In this document: positions 19,601 to 27,002 of the stretch, piece after piece
Layout of the letters: each line of letters opens with the position of its first letter
Numbering within the stretch: the stretch's first letter is position 1
Assembly: GCA_030440445.1 (NCBI GenBank)
Contig: CP098528.1
Location: forward strand, 4,154,001-4,218,000
Direction: 5' to 3'
Length of the DNA stretch: 64,000 bases
DNA from: Halomonas sp. KG2
Lineage (GTDB): Bacteria > Pseudomonadota > Gammaproteobacteria > Pseudomonadales > Halomonadaceae
Made by a program: the position numbers and the translations under genes
The notes under the pieces: generated by a model
What the model was told of the DNA's origin: nothing
Seen by the model: the letters and a program-made list of their open reading frames with translations, nothing else
Databases searched by the model: none

Positions 19601-20064
19601 GATAGCAGCGCTAACCGGACGCTTTGATCGCGGGAGCTCGCGCCTAATGTACCGGAAGCTGCAAATAGGCCACCATGGCGCTTACCTTGGGTAGAAAGCT
19701 CTTTGAAAAGGTCTTGTATCTCTTGGGGTAAATGGGCAATACCGCGAGCAGTAGCGCCGTCATCAAATGTCACGTCTTCCCACAGGTTACGAAGCATCTT
19801 CGCCATGTGGGACTTACCCGAACCAAAGAAGCCACTGATCCACACACCAGGCTGCTGAGAAGCGCCACTGCTCAAGTTTCTCAGGTAGGTGTCTAGGATG
19901 TCATGCATGCCTTTCGCGTATTGACCATCGCAAACAAACGTCTCTAGCTCGTAGCGCAAAACGGTTTGTGCACGACTACTAGTGTCGTCATTAACGTACG
20001 CAACGCCCTCGTTGACTAAACGTTGTTCTGCAGGGTCCTTGGCGTAAATATCGCGATTGCGCAT
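16630..20064 (-). CDS. brxC: BREX ATPase BrxC
   Basis: 1144 residues, a usual length for BrxC/PglY-family ATPases. Walker A GFFGSGKSH lies at ~78-86 and a Walker B-like LVVLDEVQQY at ~263-272. A long helical middle (residues ~600-1000) and a coiled-coil-like C-terminus follow. The start ATG has AGGAAAGG just upstream. BrxC is a core component of every type 1 BREX system, required for both methylation and phage exclusion and thought to bind DNA. It lies 78 nt after brxB and 12 nt before the AlbA_2/HATPase gene, so all are in one operon. Confidence 0.93.
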   Translation of the reverse strand: MRNRDIYAKDPAEQRLVNEGVAYVNDDTSSRAQTVLRYELETFVCDGQYAKGMHDILDTYLRNLSSGASQQPGVWISGFFGSGKSHMAKMLRNLWEDVTFDDGATARGIAHLPQEIQDLFKELSTQGKRHGGLFAASGTLGASSRDQSVRLALLSVIFRAAGLPQQYPVARFVMWLRDEGILEQVREDLAAKGDDWQEELDNFYVAESLHEALVKAKPKTFSSVEVCAETLGNLFPPTSDISSDDMLKAIRQALSEEGKLPLTLVVLDEVQQYIGTDGQRSIEVQEAVEACCKGLGSRLMFIGTGQTAITGTSNLARLQGRFTSRIELSDADVDAVIRQVLLAKKPEAKTSVQQVMDNNVGEISRHLSESSIAHKQDDTQHFAQDYPILPVRRRFWDAALRVLDQTGTDSQLRGQLSLIHAAIKTNLDEPLGNIIAADYLYFNLSDKLLQFRMLPRRLHDATQRWRSGNETERLMARACAIVFLINKVASTNTDLGLHPTLNNIADLLVDDLKAGSSSLRSQLPGLLDGCEFIIKVGDEYRIQTEESAAWNDAFLSHKSTLGNATHQIETERDDLIRKHFAQQVGNLTLTHGNAKVPRPLSPIFDMALPNDANEKLYVWVRNGWSDDVSQLRADARQAGSESPTLFVFIPKRSADELRNQLIEFRAATATLETRGTPGTPKGQEARGAMQTTQNSAQRRIKELLDDAFNGAQVFQGGGNEIIGATLRDAILEGAENALARLHPKFHLADHANWDKVYAKAKQGAPDALGAIGYDGEPQVHPVCKAILSYLSNGKKGSEIRDHFEHGDFGWPQDAIDGALQVLLVAGQIRAADNTAPQDLDRRAIGKTDFRIEATTLSAGERIRIRKVMQKLGVHPKSGEESAKAPEFVAELQALADKAGGEAPLPEKPNVDALDAVRLSSGNDQLKAIVTNQDELINAIESWQATAEKITQRRPAWGTLKQLADYARGLQAAEPLLVQVEQIKAHRSLLDDPDPVQPLLASLTQQFREVFNDLQQRYEREHATGMQRLEADDNWQQLSPDERHDLLATKRLTAADAPAISLGSTAEVLATLSHVRPDALADRIAALSSRFDDVLVKAAEAMEPEIQFVELPRRTLKSEDDIEAWLEDARRELRDALQNGPVITQ

Positions 20065-20142
20065 GCGTCCTTTCCTCGGCGGTGGGAGTGTGCGTTTGAA
20101 ACAGGCTTGCTTAAGTAAATGTAGATATACTGTATATCAGGC

Positions 20143-20694
20143 TTAGCGCACGCCGTCAGGTGTAATTGGCGTTGCGAGGTAATTCCAGCCGTCATAACCA
20201 TCTAATAGGCGGTAATTATTATTTTCAAAGCTGCCGGGAAACAGAACAACCAACCGGCCTGTGATGTGAGGGGCTAGGCGATCGACAACCTCCTTCACTT
20301 TCAGTAAACCAAATAAACTTCCCACGCCATGGACTGCGACGACATGATTATCATCAACGGAGTGCTCGCTCAGCTGCCGCATGAAGCGCTGTTCAAGCCA
20401 ATCCAAGTAGCGGTGGATAACGGTTGTCAGCTTCGTAGGAGATTTAAAGTAAGAGGTGGCGTACTTCTGTTCCGCCATCCATAGGGCAAACGTGTCGGTG
20501 AGGTCAAAGGTTACCCATTCATGTCCATTTTTCCGGGTAACCAGCTCAAACTCATCTAGGTTGGCTTGTAGGCGCAGCTCTTCCGTTTCGGGATAAACGC
20601 AAAAAATCACCCGCTGAGCAGCGGCCGTATCATCACGCCACGGCAGTGAGATAAATTGGCCATAAGAATCTGTCAGGCGCTTTATTTTGCTCAT
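20143..20694 (-). CDS. brxB: BREX protein BrxB (DUF1788)
   Basis: 183 residues with the DUF1788 pattern: VIFCVYPETEELRLQANL near the start, then VVAVHGVGSLFGLLKVKEV, and GRLVVLFPGSFENNNYRLLDG near the end. The ATG overlaps the brxA stop by 4 nt (ATGA). BrxB is a small core BREX protein of largely unknown activity that interacts with PglZ. The 78-nt gap to brxC contains no strong hairpin. Confidence 0.93.
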   Translation of the reverse strand: MSKIKRLTDSYGQFISLPWRDDTAAAQRVIFCVYPETEELRLQANLDEFELVTRKNGHEWVTFDLTDTFALWMAEQKYATSYFKSPTKLTTVIHRYLDWLEQRFMRQLSEHSVDDNHVVAVHGVGSLFGLLKVKEVVDRLAPHITGRLVVLFPGSFENNNYRLLDGYDGWNYLATPITPDGVR

Positions 20695-21509
20695 AGCATC
20701 TCTTCCTGAGCGGTATTGGCTTGGATCTCTGACATGGCACTATTAACCACAGGAGCGAGCGCAGGAAAGTCGACATCAATCACGCTATCTACCCGGCGCA
20801 TCACCATCCAGCCGCGCGACGATGCGCTGGCAGCTAATGCTAAGAAGTGGTCCGTGTCACAGTCCAGCAGCTTGCAATAGGGACTTTGTAGCAATAGCTC
20901 GCCTCTTCCACCTTGCAGCCAAGCAATATATAGCGCATACGCGACAGCTCCTGTCGCAGGTTCAACAGGTGTGCGTACTTTCTTTACATGCCCCCGTAGA
21001 TGCCCTGACTTTGTGAGGGTGCCATTGATATTCTGAGCAGCTGATCTCCTCGTAGCAGGACTGAAACGTTCAGGCCAGCAAGCCTCGATGTGCTGTTCGG
21101 TCCAATCTCGCGTAATGGTTGTGCCTGGAGGCTGCTGGAGAATCTCGGACATGGCTCCGCGCAGTAAGCTATCCCGTGCAGTGGCAGATAATAATGCTAG
21201 CAGCGGACGGGCCTCGACATCACGGCACCAAAAATACAGAAGCCCCGCGAAAATAGGGTTTGCAGGATCAAGACCGTATAGCTCTGTTAGGTGCCTAGCG
21301 GTTAGCTGACGCGAGCGCCCAGAGGGCTTGGCGAGGCAGTTTTGCTCACAAATCGCCGCCTGGTACTGATCGCGTGAGGCTTCTGTGCCCGCCCATTCCA
21401 GCAGCGTCGTGAGCTCGGCCAGCATCATAGTTCGGGATAAGTGAACACCGCCCGAACGGGTCATGAACCCCATCGCTTGGAGCTTTATTGAGTCAAGTGT
21501 CGACGCCAT
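20691..21509 (-). CDS. brxA: BREX protein BrxA (DUF1819)
   Basis: 272 residues, longer than many BrxA proteins (about 200). The DUF1819 character is seen in MMLAELTTLLEW, FAGLLYFWCRD and the C-terminal VAYALYIAWLQGG ... LLDCDTDHF. BrxA is a DNA-binding core protein and is the first gene of the operon here. No BrxR-type WYL regulator gene precedes it; the next gene upstream is the divergent relaxase-like gene. The operon promoter should lie in the AT-rich 21510-21690 gap. Confidence 0.9.
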   Translation of the reverse strand: MASTLDSIKLQAMGFMTRSGGVHLSRTMMLAELTTLLEWAGTEASRDQYQAAICEQNCLAKPSGRSRQLTARHLTELYGLDPANPIFAGLLYFWCRDVEARPLLALLSATARDSLLRGAMSEILQQPPGTTITRDWTEQHIEACWPERFSPATRRSAAQNINGTLTKSGHLRGHVKKVRTPVEPATGAVAYALYIAWLQGGRGELLLQSPYCKLLDCDTDHFLALAASASSRGWMVMRRVDSVIDVDFPALAPVVNSAMSEIQANTAQEEML

Positions 21510-21690
21510 CTACCGTTAACTCTCGTTAGTTTCATTGGCTATGAACTTTATCACGGCAGCCCACACGGTGCCGTACCGCAAGCTATGTGTGAGCTATTTT
21601 TGATTTTTTAAAAAAATTTCATTTATTCAGGGCACAAGCGCTGCCACTGCCCCTTATTAAGTGATAAGCACTTTGATAAGAGGCAACAAG
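21510..21690. promoter_or_regulatory. divergent promoter region of brxA and the relaxase gene
   Basis: 181 bp between two divergent genes. It contains a strongly AT-rich core (TTTTTGATTTTTTAAAAAAATTT at about 21597-21619, given here only to mark the A/T tract) and a small dyad AAGTG/CACTT near 21660-21674 with two GATAAG repeats. An origin of transfer is often found just upstream of MobV-type genes, but I cannot identify a nick site. Confidence 0.45.
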
Positions 21691-23067
21691 ATGGCACAAC
21701 GAGTATTACCGAGCAGCCAAAAGCAAACCGTGATTTTGAGATCGATCAAGCTCACATCATGGAGTAAAGCTGGGGCGAGTGCAGGACACACGTGGCGCAC
21801 CACTGAGGTGCCGCATGCTGACAAAACACGGACTCATCTTAATGAGGACTGGCGACCAGCATCATCACCAGCGCAGCTCCGAGCAGCAACAGAAGAACGC
21901 ATAGCACTTGCTGATAATTTCAGAAGTAACTCTGTGCTATTAATCGAATATATTGTTTCAGCTAACCACCATGCGTTTATTGAAAACGGGGGGAATCTTA
22001 AGTGGAAAGAGTATTTCAAAGACGCGCTTGAATTCTTCGAAGGCAAACATGGAGAGAAGAATATTGTTGGCGTAAATGTACAACTTGATGAGCACACCCC
22101 CCATCTTGTCATTTATACAGTTCCGCTAGTAAACCACCCCGCTTACAAACGGCAGCGAAATGTGATTACTGGAAAAGAGAACGGCAAAATCATCCGCGGT
22201 TATCGTATGTACGCAGTACCTGCTAGAACTTCTCTAAGCGCATCTCACTTTATTGGCAGCCGTAAGAAATTACGCACACTTCAAACAGAATTCGCCGAGC
22301 ATGTTGGCACAAAGCACGACTTGCAGCGTGGCTTACGCCATTCAGCAGCAACTCACGTCACGACTAAGACGTTCCATCAAGCACTAATAAAGGGACTTTC
22401 CAAAAACATCGATATATCTCTTAAGGATCTAAATAAAAAGGGGTTCTTAATCAACAAAGAGTCTGACGAGGAATATGTCGAGCGTATTACCACGTTGATT
22501 CATGAGCACTATCAGCCCGCCGTTGCAAAAGCATCTCTTTATGAAATAGAAAAGCGACGCGCCTGCGAAATGGCAGAAACGGCTCGGAGAGCTGAAGAAA
22601 ATTTAAAATGTGAAACTGCCTCTCATCACAAAACAAAACAGAAACTTTCAGAAATCACAGAAGGGATTTCTTCTTCAGAAATATCTGAAATAAAAAGAAT
22701 TGCACAAAAATTTAGGTATGACCGTGCCGAGCAGGAGCGTGAGGCTCGTCTAGCAAAAAAACGAGCAGAGCAGAGAGAGGCAGCTCGCGAGCAGCAGCAG
22801 GAAAACGAGCTCGTGGAAAAAATTATGCGGCTAGATGCTCAACAACTAGCTGCGATGCCCGTATTGGAGCGCAAAAAAATATGGGAGCTAGCAGTTGAGC
22901 GAGCTGACCTAGAGCCAACTCTTTTTAGCTGGATTGATAGCGGCATTTTTGACCATAACGGAGCAGTCGTTGAGAACCCAATAAAAAAAGAAAAAGCTAT
23001 AAAAAACATATCTTTAAATGATCAAAAGGCACCTCTTACTCCCTTGTTCAAATCGCCAGAAATATAA
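21691..23067 (+). CDS. MobV-like (Pre/Mob) relaxase, metal motif altered
   Basis: 458 residues from ATG 21691, with GAGGC upstream; an in-frame GTG at 21661 is less likely. The N-terminal ~200 residues resemble plasmid Mob/Pre proteins: a VLLIEYIVSANHHAF strand followed by a motif at ~131-139 of the form xLDEHTPHL. The MobV histidine motif is normally HxDExxPHxH; here the first and last His are Gln and Val, so only part of the metal site remains. From ~290 the protein is a charged coiled coil (ARLAKKRAEQREAAREQQQ). It would nick the island DNA at an oriT for mobilisation if active. The altered motif suggests a divergent or inactive enzyme. Confidence 0.75.
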   Translation: MAQRVLPSSQKQTVILRSIKLTSWSKAGASAGHTWRTTEVPHADKTRTHLNEDWRPASSPAQLRAATEERIALADNFRSNSVLLIEYIVSANHHAFIENGGNLKWKEYFKDALEFFEGKHGEKNIVGVNVQLDEHTPHLVIYTVPLVNHPAYKRQRNVITGKENGKIIRGYRMYAVPARTSLSASHFIGSRKKLRTLQTEFAEHVGTKHDLQRGLRHSAATHVTTKTFHQALIKGLSKNIDISLKDLNKKGFLINKESDEEYVERITTLIHEHYQPAVAKASLYEIEKRRACEMAETARRAEENLKCETASHHKTKQKLSEITEGISSSEISEIKRIAQKFRYDRAEQEREARLAKKRAEQREAAREQQQENELVEKIMRLDAQQLAAMPVLERKKIWELAVERADLEPTLFSWIDSGIFDHNGAVVENPIKKEKAIKNISLNDQKAPLTPLFKSPEI

Positions 23068-23229
23068 TTTTTCCAAAATGAGGGCATTAGCCCATAAAAC
23101 GCCCCTTATCAAATGAGCACAACATTTTTAATACGTCAGACAATGGAGGCAAATATGGAACGACTGATCAAACGTCAAGAGGTTCTCAAACGCTGTGGCA
23201 TTAGCGCCACCACGCTCTACCGGCTGATA

Positions 23230-24331
23230 CCTGAATTCAAGCAATAAGTGCAGCACCTGCTGTGTCCAGGGCTCCTGAGTACTCCCCCAGAAACACCTGT
23301 GCCGGTGTCCGGTAACCGAGTCGCTTTCGAGGGCGGTCGTTTAGTTTCTCGACCACCTTGCGCAGCTCGGCATCGGTGACCTGGCGGAAGTCTGTTCCCT
23401 TGGGGAAGTACTGCCGTATCAAGCCATTGGTATTCTCGTTGCTCCCACGCTGGCCAGAGCAGTAGGGATCGCAAAAGTAGGTCTTTGCGGTCACCGCCTT
23501 GCCTACGGCTATGTGGCCGGCGAACTCCGAGCCGTTGTCTAGGGTGATGGTCTTCACAGCACCCCGGCGAGGCTTCAACAGCCGGATCATGGCCGCTTGC
23601 GTCAGCTCCGCTGAGACCCTGGGCAACCTCGCCGCCAGCAGATAGCCGCTACGGCGCTCTACCAGCGTCACCAGCCCCGATTGCTTATGCCCCTGAATGA
23701 CGGTGTCGCCTTCCCAGTGCCCGATGACGAGCCTGGCATCGACCTCTGCCGGGCGATGCTCAATGCCCACGCGGCTGGGGATCTTGCCAAGCCCAGCGCT
23801 CTTGGCCTGAGCCCGATGCTTGCTGCGACGCTTCGGTTGGCGGAGGTGCCGCCATAGATCGCCACCTTGCGCTCTGTCATCCCAGATCAAGGAGTAGATC
23901 CACTGGTGACTGACGCCTATGCCGGCCAACGGTGCCATGAAGCCGCTGATCTGCTCCGGACTCCACTCCTCTCGCAGCCGGTCGGCAACGGCGGTGATCA
24001 GGCTGGGCAAGCGCTTCGTCCACTTCCAGGCGGTGCGGCGGCGGTGATCACTGAGGGACTGGGCCTGCTCGGGGTCGTAGCCACCAGAAGTGGCGTTACG
24101 ACGCAGCTCACGGCTGACCGTGCTGCTGTGGATTCCTAGCTCTCTGCCGATTTGACGCTGGCTCACGCCCAAGTCATAGCGGGCGTGGATCTGGTATCGT
24201 TGGGTCTGGGTCAGCTGTCGGTATCCCATGCTCTGCTTCACTTTGGTCGGTGAGCCGAGAAGGGTACCGGCGCTGACCCTCCTGCCTCCACCGTGGTGTC
24301 CAAAGTGCTGCGGTTATTCTATGAATCCAGG
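23230..24331. mobile_element. IS30-family insertion sequence
   Basis: About 1.1 kb bounded by imperfect inverted repeats of about 27 bp: CCTGAATTCAAGCAATAAG at the left and, reversed, CCTGGATTCATAGAATAAC at the right, both continuing to GCAGCAC. The flanks are ATA at 23227-23229 and ATA at 24332-24334, a 3-bp target duplication as expected for the family. It encodes one intact transposase on the minus strand and interrupts alpA. Confidence 0.92.
23237..24229 (-). CDS. IS30-family transposase
   Basis: 330 residues from ATG 24229; a GTG at 24241 would add four. The N-terminal HTH reads GYRQLTQTQRYQIHARYD and then VSQRQIGRELGIHSSTVSREL. The DDE catalytic core is complete: the first Asp in HWEGDTVIQG, the second in TLDNGSEFAGH, and the Glu in NENTNGLIRQYFPKGTD. 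Length and motifs are those of a functional IS30-type transposase. The gene is antisense to alpA and occupies nearly the whole element. Confidence 0.95.
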   Translation of the reverse strand: MGYRQLTQTQRYQIHARYDLGVSQRQIGRELGIHSSTVSRELRRNATSGGYDPEQAQSLSDHRRRTAWKWTKRLPSLITAVADRLREEWSPEQISGFMAPLAGIGVSHQWIYSLIWDDRAQGGDLWRHLRQPKRRSKHRAQAKSAGLGKIPSRVGIEHRPAEVDARLVIGHWEGDTVIQGHKQSGLVTLVERRSGYLLAARLPRVSAELTQAAMIRLLKPRRGAVKTITLDNGSEFAGHIAVGKAVTAKTYFCDPYCSGQRGSNENTNGLIRQYFPKGTDFRQVTDAELRKVVEKLNDRPRKRLGYRTPAQVFLGEYSGALDTAGAALIA

Positions 24332-24503
24332 ATAGACAACGGGCAGTTTCCCAAAAGCGTTAATATCTCTAAGCGCGCGGTAGCCTGGGCAAACTCAGAA
24401 ATCGAACTGTGGATTGAAGAACGTATGCGTGAGCGCGATCAATAGCCCTCTGTTGCGAGCATAGCCATATAGCAAGGAGCGGATTGAAGCTAAACAATCA
24501 ACG

Positions 24504-24532
24504 ACTGCTGAGGAATATAATCCCCCAGCAGT
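24504..24532 (+). terminator. weak hairpin after alpA
   Basis: ACTGCTG (24504-24510) pairs with CAGCAGT (24526-24532), extended by GG/CC, and is followed by TGGTTTTA. It could end transcripts from the alpA side of the island. Confidence 0.4.
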
Positions 24533-24646
24533 TGGTTTTAGTGCATCGTTCGTCAGTTGGACAGAAAAATGAGCCTAAGCAAATCGATTTTGGGATTGCG
24601 CCTTGTGGTTACTAGTGTGGTTATAGCTGCTGACTGGCCAAAACAA

Positions 24647-24674
24647 AAGGGCTTACGTGTTAACGTAAGCCCTT
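24647..24674 (-). terminator. intrinsic terminator of the tRNA gene
   Basis: A perfect 12-bp stem AAGGGCTTACGT/ACGTAAGCCCTT with a 4-base loop lies 8 nt beyond the tRNA 3' end. On the minus strand it runs into TTTTGTTTT. This is a classic intrinsic terminator for the tRNA transcript. Confidence 0.85.
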
Positions 24675-24682
24675 GATATGTT

Positions 24683-24759
24683 TGGCGCGCCCGGCAGGAA
24701 TTGAACCTACGACCTTCGGCTTCGGAGGCCGACACTCTATCCAACTGAGCTACGGGCGC
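24683..24759 (-). tRNA. tRNA-Arg (anticodon CCG)
   Basis: 77 nt including an encoded CCA. The acceptor arms GCGCCCG (5', at 24759-24753) and CGGGCGC (24693-24687) pair fully. The anticodon stem UCGGC/GCCGA closes the loop CUCCGAA, giving anticodon CCG, which reads CGG (Arg). The T-arm GGUUCGAAU is present. The 3' end points toward the island at lower coordinates, the usual orientation for a tRNA used as an attachment site. Confidence 0.95.
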
Positions 24760-24902
24760 TTTGGGTGCGTATCGTACCCGTGTGGGCGCGCTGTGTCCAG
24801 CTAGTCAGCGGTTTTACAGGCGCTTTGATTGACCGTTTTCCGCAGTGTGGTGCATGCTTTGGGAGCACTTCCTATCTTTAGTGAAACTGGGAACACAACA
24901 TA

Positions 24903-25898
24903 ATGAAAACTTTTGCACGTAACACGCTGGCACTGGGCATTTCACTGGCGCTGGTAAGCGCCGCGAATGCCGCTGATTTTGCTGATATGGATCCCGTTAC
25001 CCTGCGTTTGGCCCACGTGGTCAACGAGCAAGATGGTTTCCATATCGCCGCGACCAAGTTTGAAGAACTGGTGGAAGAACGCACCGATGGCAAGGTCAAT
25101 ATCGAGATCTACCCCAATGCATCACTGGGTGACGAGCGCACGTTGCTGGAAGGTATGCAGATCGGCACCGTGGATATGGGGCTGATTACCAACGGCCCGG
25201 TGGCCAACTTTGTGGAAGAGATGGCAGTATTTGAACTGCCGTTCCTATTTCCTTCACCAGAAGCCGCTTATGGGGTGCTCGATGGTCCTATCGGCCAGGA
25301 GTTGCTGGATAAGCTGTCTGACGTGAACCTGAAAGGTTTGGCCTACGCAGAGCGCGGCTTCCGCAACCTGACCAACAGCGAACGCGCGGTGAATTCGCCG
25401 GAAGATCTGGATGGGCTACGCATTCGTGTGATGGAAAACCCGGTGTACACCGACACCTTCCGCGAGCTGGGCGCCAACGCTATTCCCATGGCGTGGACAG
25501 AAGCGCTGACCGCCATGCAGCAAGGCACCATCGACGGCCAGGAAAATCCGGTGAACGTTATCCATTCGTTCAAGCTGGATGAAACCCAGAACTACATGAC
25601 CCTTTCCCGCCATACGTACGCCCCGGCCATTTTTGTAATGGGCATGCCCGTTTGGAACCAACTGCCAGAACAGGCACAAACCGTACTGAAAGAAGCCGCC
25701 CAAGAAGCCGCCGAACATGAGCGCCAAGTGAATGCGGATATGGAAGCCGACCAACTGGCGGCGCTGCGCGAAGCCGGTATGGAAATCAACGAAACGCCGG
25801 ATATGGAAGCCTTCCAAGCTGCTGTTGTGCCGGTGTACGAGAAGTACGGCGAGCAGTTTGGTGACTACCTGCCGCGCATTCAGGAGGCACTTAAGTAA
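24903..25898 (+). CDS. dctP: TRAP transporter substrate-binding protein, orphan copy
   Basis: 331 residues; signal peptide of about 23 residues (MKTFARNTLALGISLALVS... ending ANA-A). The DctP family pattern is clear: LRLAHVVNEQDGFHIAA, EIYPNASLGDERTLLEGMQ, GTVDMG, and AWTEALTAMQQGTIDGQENP, which includes the Arg/Asn region that binds carboxylates. It shares long identical blocks with the DctP at 28686-29726, so the two are recent paralogues. Unlike that copy, it is not followed by dctQ and dctM; a LysR gene comes next. It probably delivers a C4-dicarboxylate or related organic acid, perhaps to the membrane subunits encoded at 29.7-31.5 kb. Confidence 0.92.
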   Translation: MKTFARNTLALGISLALVSAANAADFADMDPVTLRLAHVVNEQDGFHIAATKFEELVEERTDGKVNIEIYPNASLGDERTLLEGMQIGTVDMGLITNGPVANFVEEMAVFELPFLFPSPEAAYGVLDGPIGQELLDKLSDVNLKGLAYAERGFRNLTNSERAVNSPEDLDGLRIRVMENPVYTDTFRELGANAIPMAWTEALTAMQQGTIDGQENPVNVIHSFKLDETQNYMTLSRHTYAPAIFVMGMPVWNQLPEQAQTVLKEAAQEAAEHERQVNADMEADQLAALREAGMEINETPDMEAFQAAVVPVYEKYGEQFGDYLPRIQEALK

Positions 25899-26019
25899 AC
25901 GGTCTTTGCTACCTGCCCGGCTTCCCGTAGCGTGAGGTTGGTCTTATTGAAGTGACCGATAGCTGTTTGCGTAGTGTCAATATACTGCGTGAACAGCCTT
26001 TGCCAATTAGAGACGCCTG

Positions 26020-26967
26020 ATGACTGAACCAACCAATATAAAGTTGGCAACGAGACTACATAAGATAAATCTCAATTTACTATTGGTGTTTCATACGCTT
26101 TATTGGAAAAGGAGCTTAACGCTTACCGCAGAAGCACTCTGCCTAAGCCAGCCAGCCGTCAGCCATTCGCTGAAGAAGTTGCGCCTGCTGATGGATGACC
26201 CGCTGTTTATTAAAACGTTGGACGGCATGCAGCCAACTCCGCTTGCCCGGCAGATGGATGCCGCGGTGGCCAAAGGGTTGTTCTACTTCGATCAGGCTGT
26301 GTATAGCAATAGTGAGTTCTCACCGGCCACATCGAAACGCGAGTTTCGTGTCAGCCTAGTGGACTATGTGAGCCAGCAGTTACAACCTAAGCTCATTCAG
26401 CACTGTTTAACTCATGCACCCGACTTATGCTTCAATATGTTGTCTACCCGCATAGCCAGTGCCGAAGATGCCCAGCACGCCATACAAGCCCATGATATCG
26501 ACCTCGCCATGGTGCAGTTGGAAAGCTTGCCACTCACCTCCTATCACGAATACCTGTTTGATGATGTGATTGGCTGTGTTGGTGATGCTTCCCTATACGG
26601 AGACAACGACACGATCACGCTTGACGCTTTTTTAAACGCCCCACAAATCGCATTGTCTCACCGCGAAGACAGCCCATTGTTAATCAATGAGAAGCTGAGA
26701 ATACTGGGGTTAGAACGCAAAATCGTCGCCAAAACACCCTACATCACTCCTCTCCAAGAGATACTGGTCTCGACGAATTTACTCTGTGTGGTGACTGAGA
26801 GTGCCGCCAAGGTGATTTGTCGCAACAATAGCCTGAAGTTCTACGCCCTGCCCCTAGATGTAGCGCCCTTTAAAGTATGCCTATGCTGGGATGAAAGGAA
26901 GGATCACGACTCAGGCATACACTGGTTAAGATCGCTAATTAGGGAGCTGATAACACCCGCTCCCTAG
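26020..26967 (+). CDS. LysR-family transcriptional regulator
   Basis: 315 residues. The N-terminal winged HTH reads NLNLLLVFHTLYWKRSLT, then LCLSQPAVSHSLKKLR and DPLFIK, followed by a LysR substrate-binding domain. It lies between the orphan dctP and the convergent FAD-oxidase gene. By position it probably controls uptake and oxidation of the organic acid carried by the TRAP system. The inducer cannot be read from the sequence. Confidence 0.9.
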   Translation: MTEPTNIKLATRLHKINLNLLLVFHTLYWKRSLTLTAEALCLSQPAVSHSLKKLRLLMDDPLFIKTLDGMQPTPLARQMDAAVAKGLFYFDQAVYSNSEFSPATSKREFRVSLVDYVSQQLQPKLIQHCLTHAPDLCFNMLSTRIASAEDAQHAIQAHDIDLAMVQLESLPLTSYHEYLFDDVIGCVGDASLYGDNDTITLDAFLNAPQIALSHREDSPLLINEKLRILGLERKIVAKTPYITPLQEILVSTNLLCVVTESAAKVICRNNSLKFYALPLDVAPFKVCLCWDERKDHDSGIHWLRSLIRELITPAP

Positions 26968-27002
26968 AAGCTGGCGATACTTACTGACCATTCAGGCAAA
27001 CG

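Larger units (their letters stand above)
23155..24445 (+). pseudogene. alpA: alpA-family excisionase/regulator split by IS30 element
   Basis: ATG 23155 (GGAGG at 23145-23149) reads MERLIKRQEVLKRCG ... LYRLI and then enters the IS30-family element. The remainder, DNGQFPKSVNISKRAVAW ... ERMRERDQ, starts at 24335 and ends at TAG 24445. Removing 23230-24331 plus one ATA copy joins CTG-ATA-GAC and gives an uninterrupted 61-residue AlpA protein, the normal length. AlpA-type proteins are small HTH regulators that turn on excision or integrase genes of islands and prophages. The gene is inactive as it stands, which may have locked the island in place. Confidence 0.92.

Noticed and set aside
20143..21690. 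A BrxR-type WYL regulator before brxA
   Set aside because: The upstream gene is the divergent Mob-like gene; no WYL domain is seen.
1..24682. An integrase for the island
   Set aside because: No tyrosine or serine recombinase is present; only the relaxase-like gene and the IS30 transposase.
24553..24744. Open frame on the minus strand over the tRNA
   Set aside because: It reads through tRNA-Arg and its terminator; typical false ORF.
24760..24902. Sigma-54 promoter for the orphan dctP
   Set aside because: TGGTGC and TTGGGA are near but GG-N10-GC is not met.
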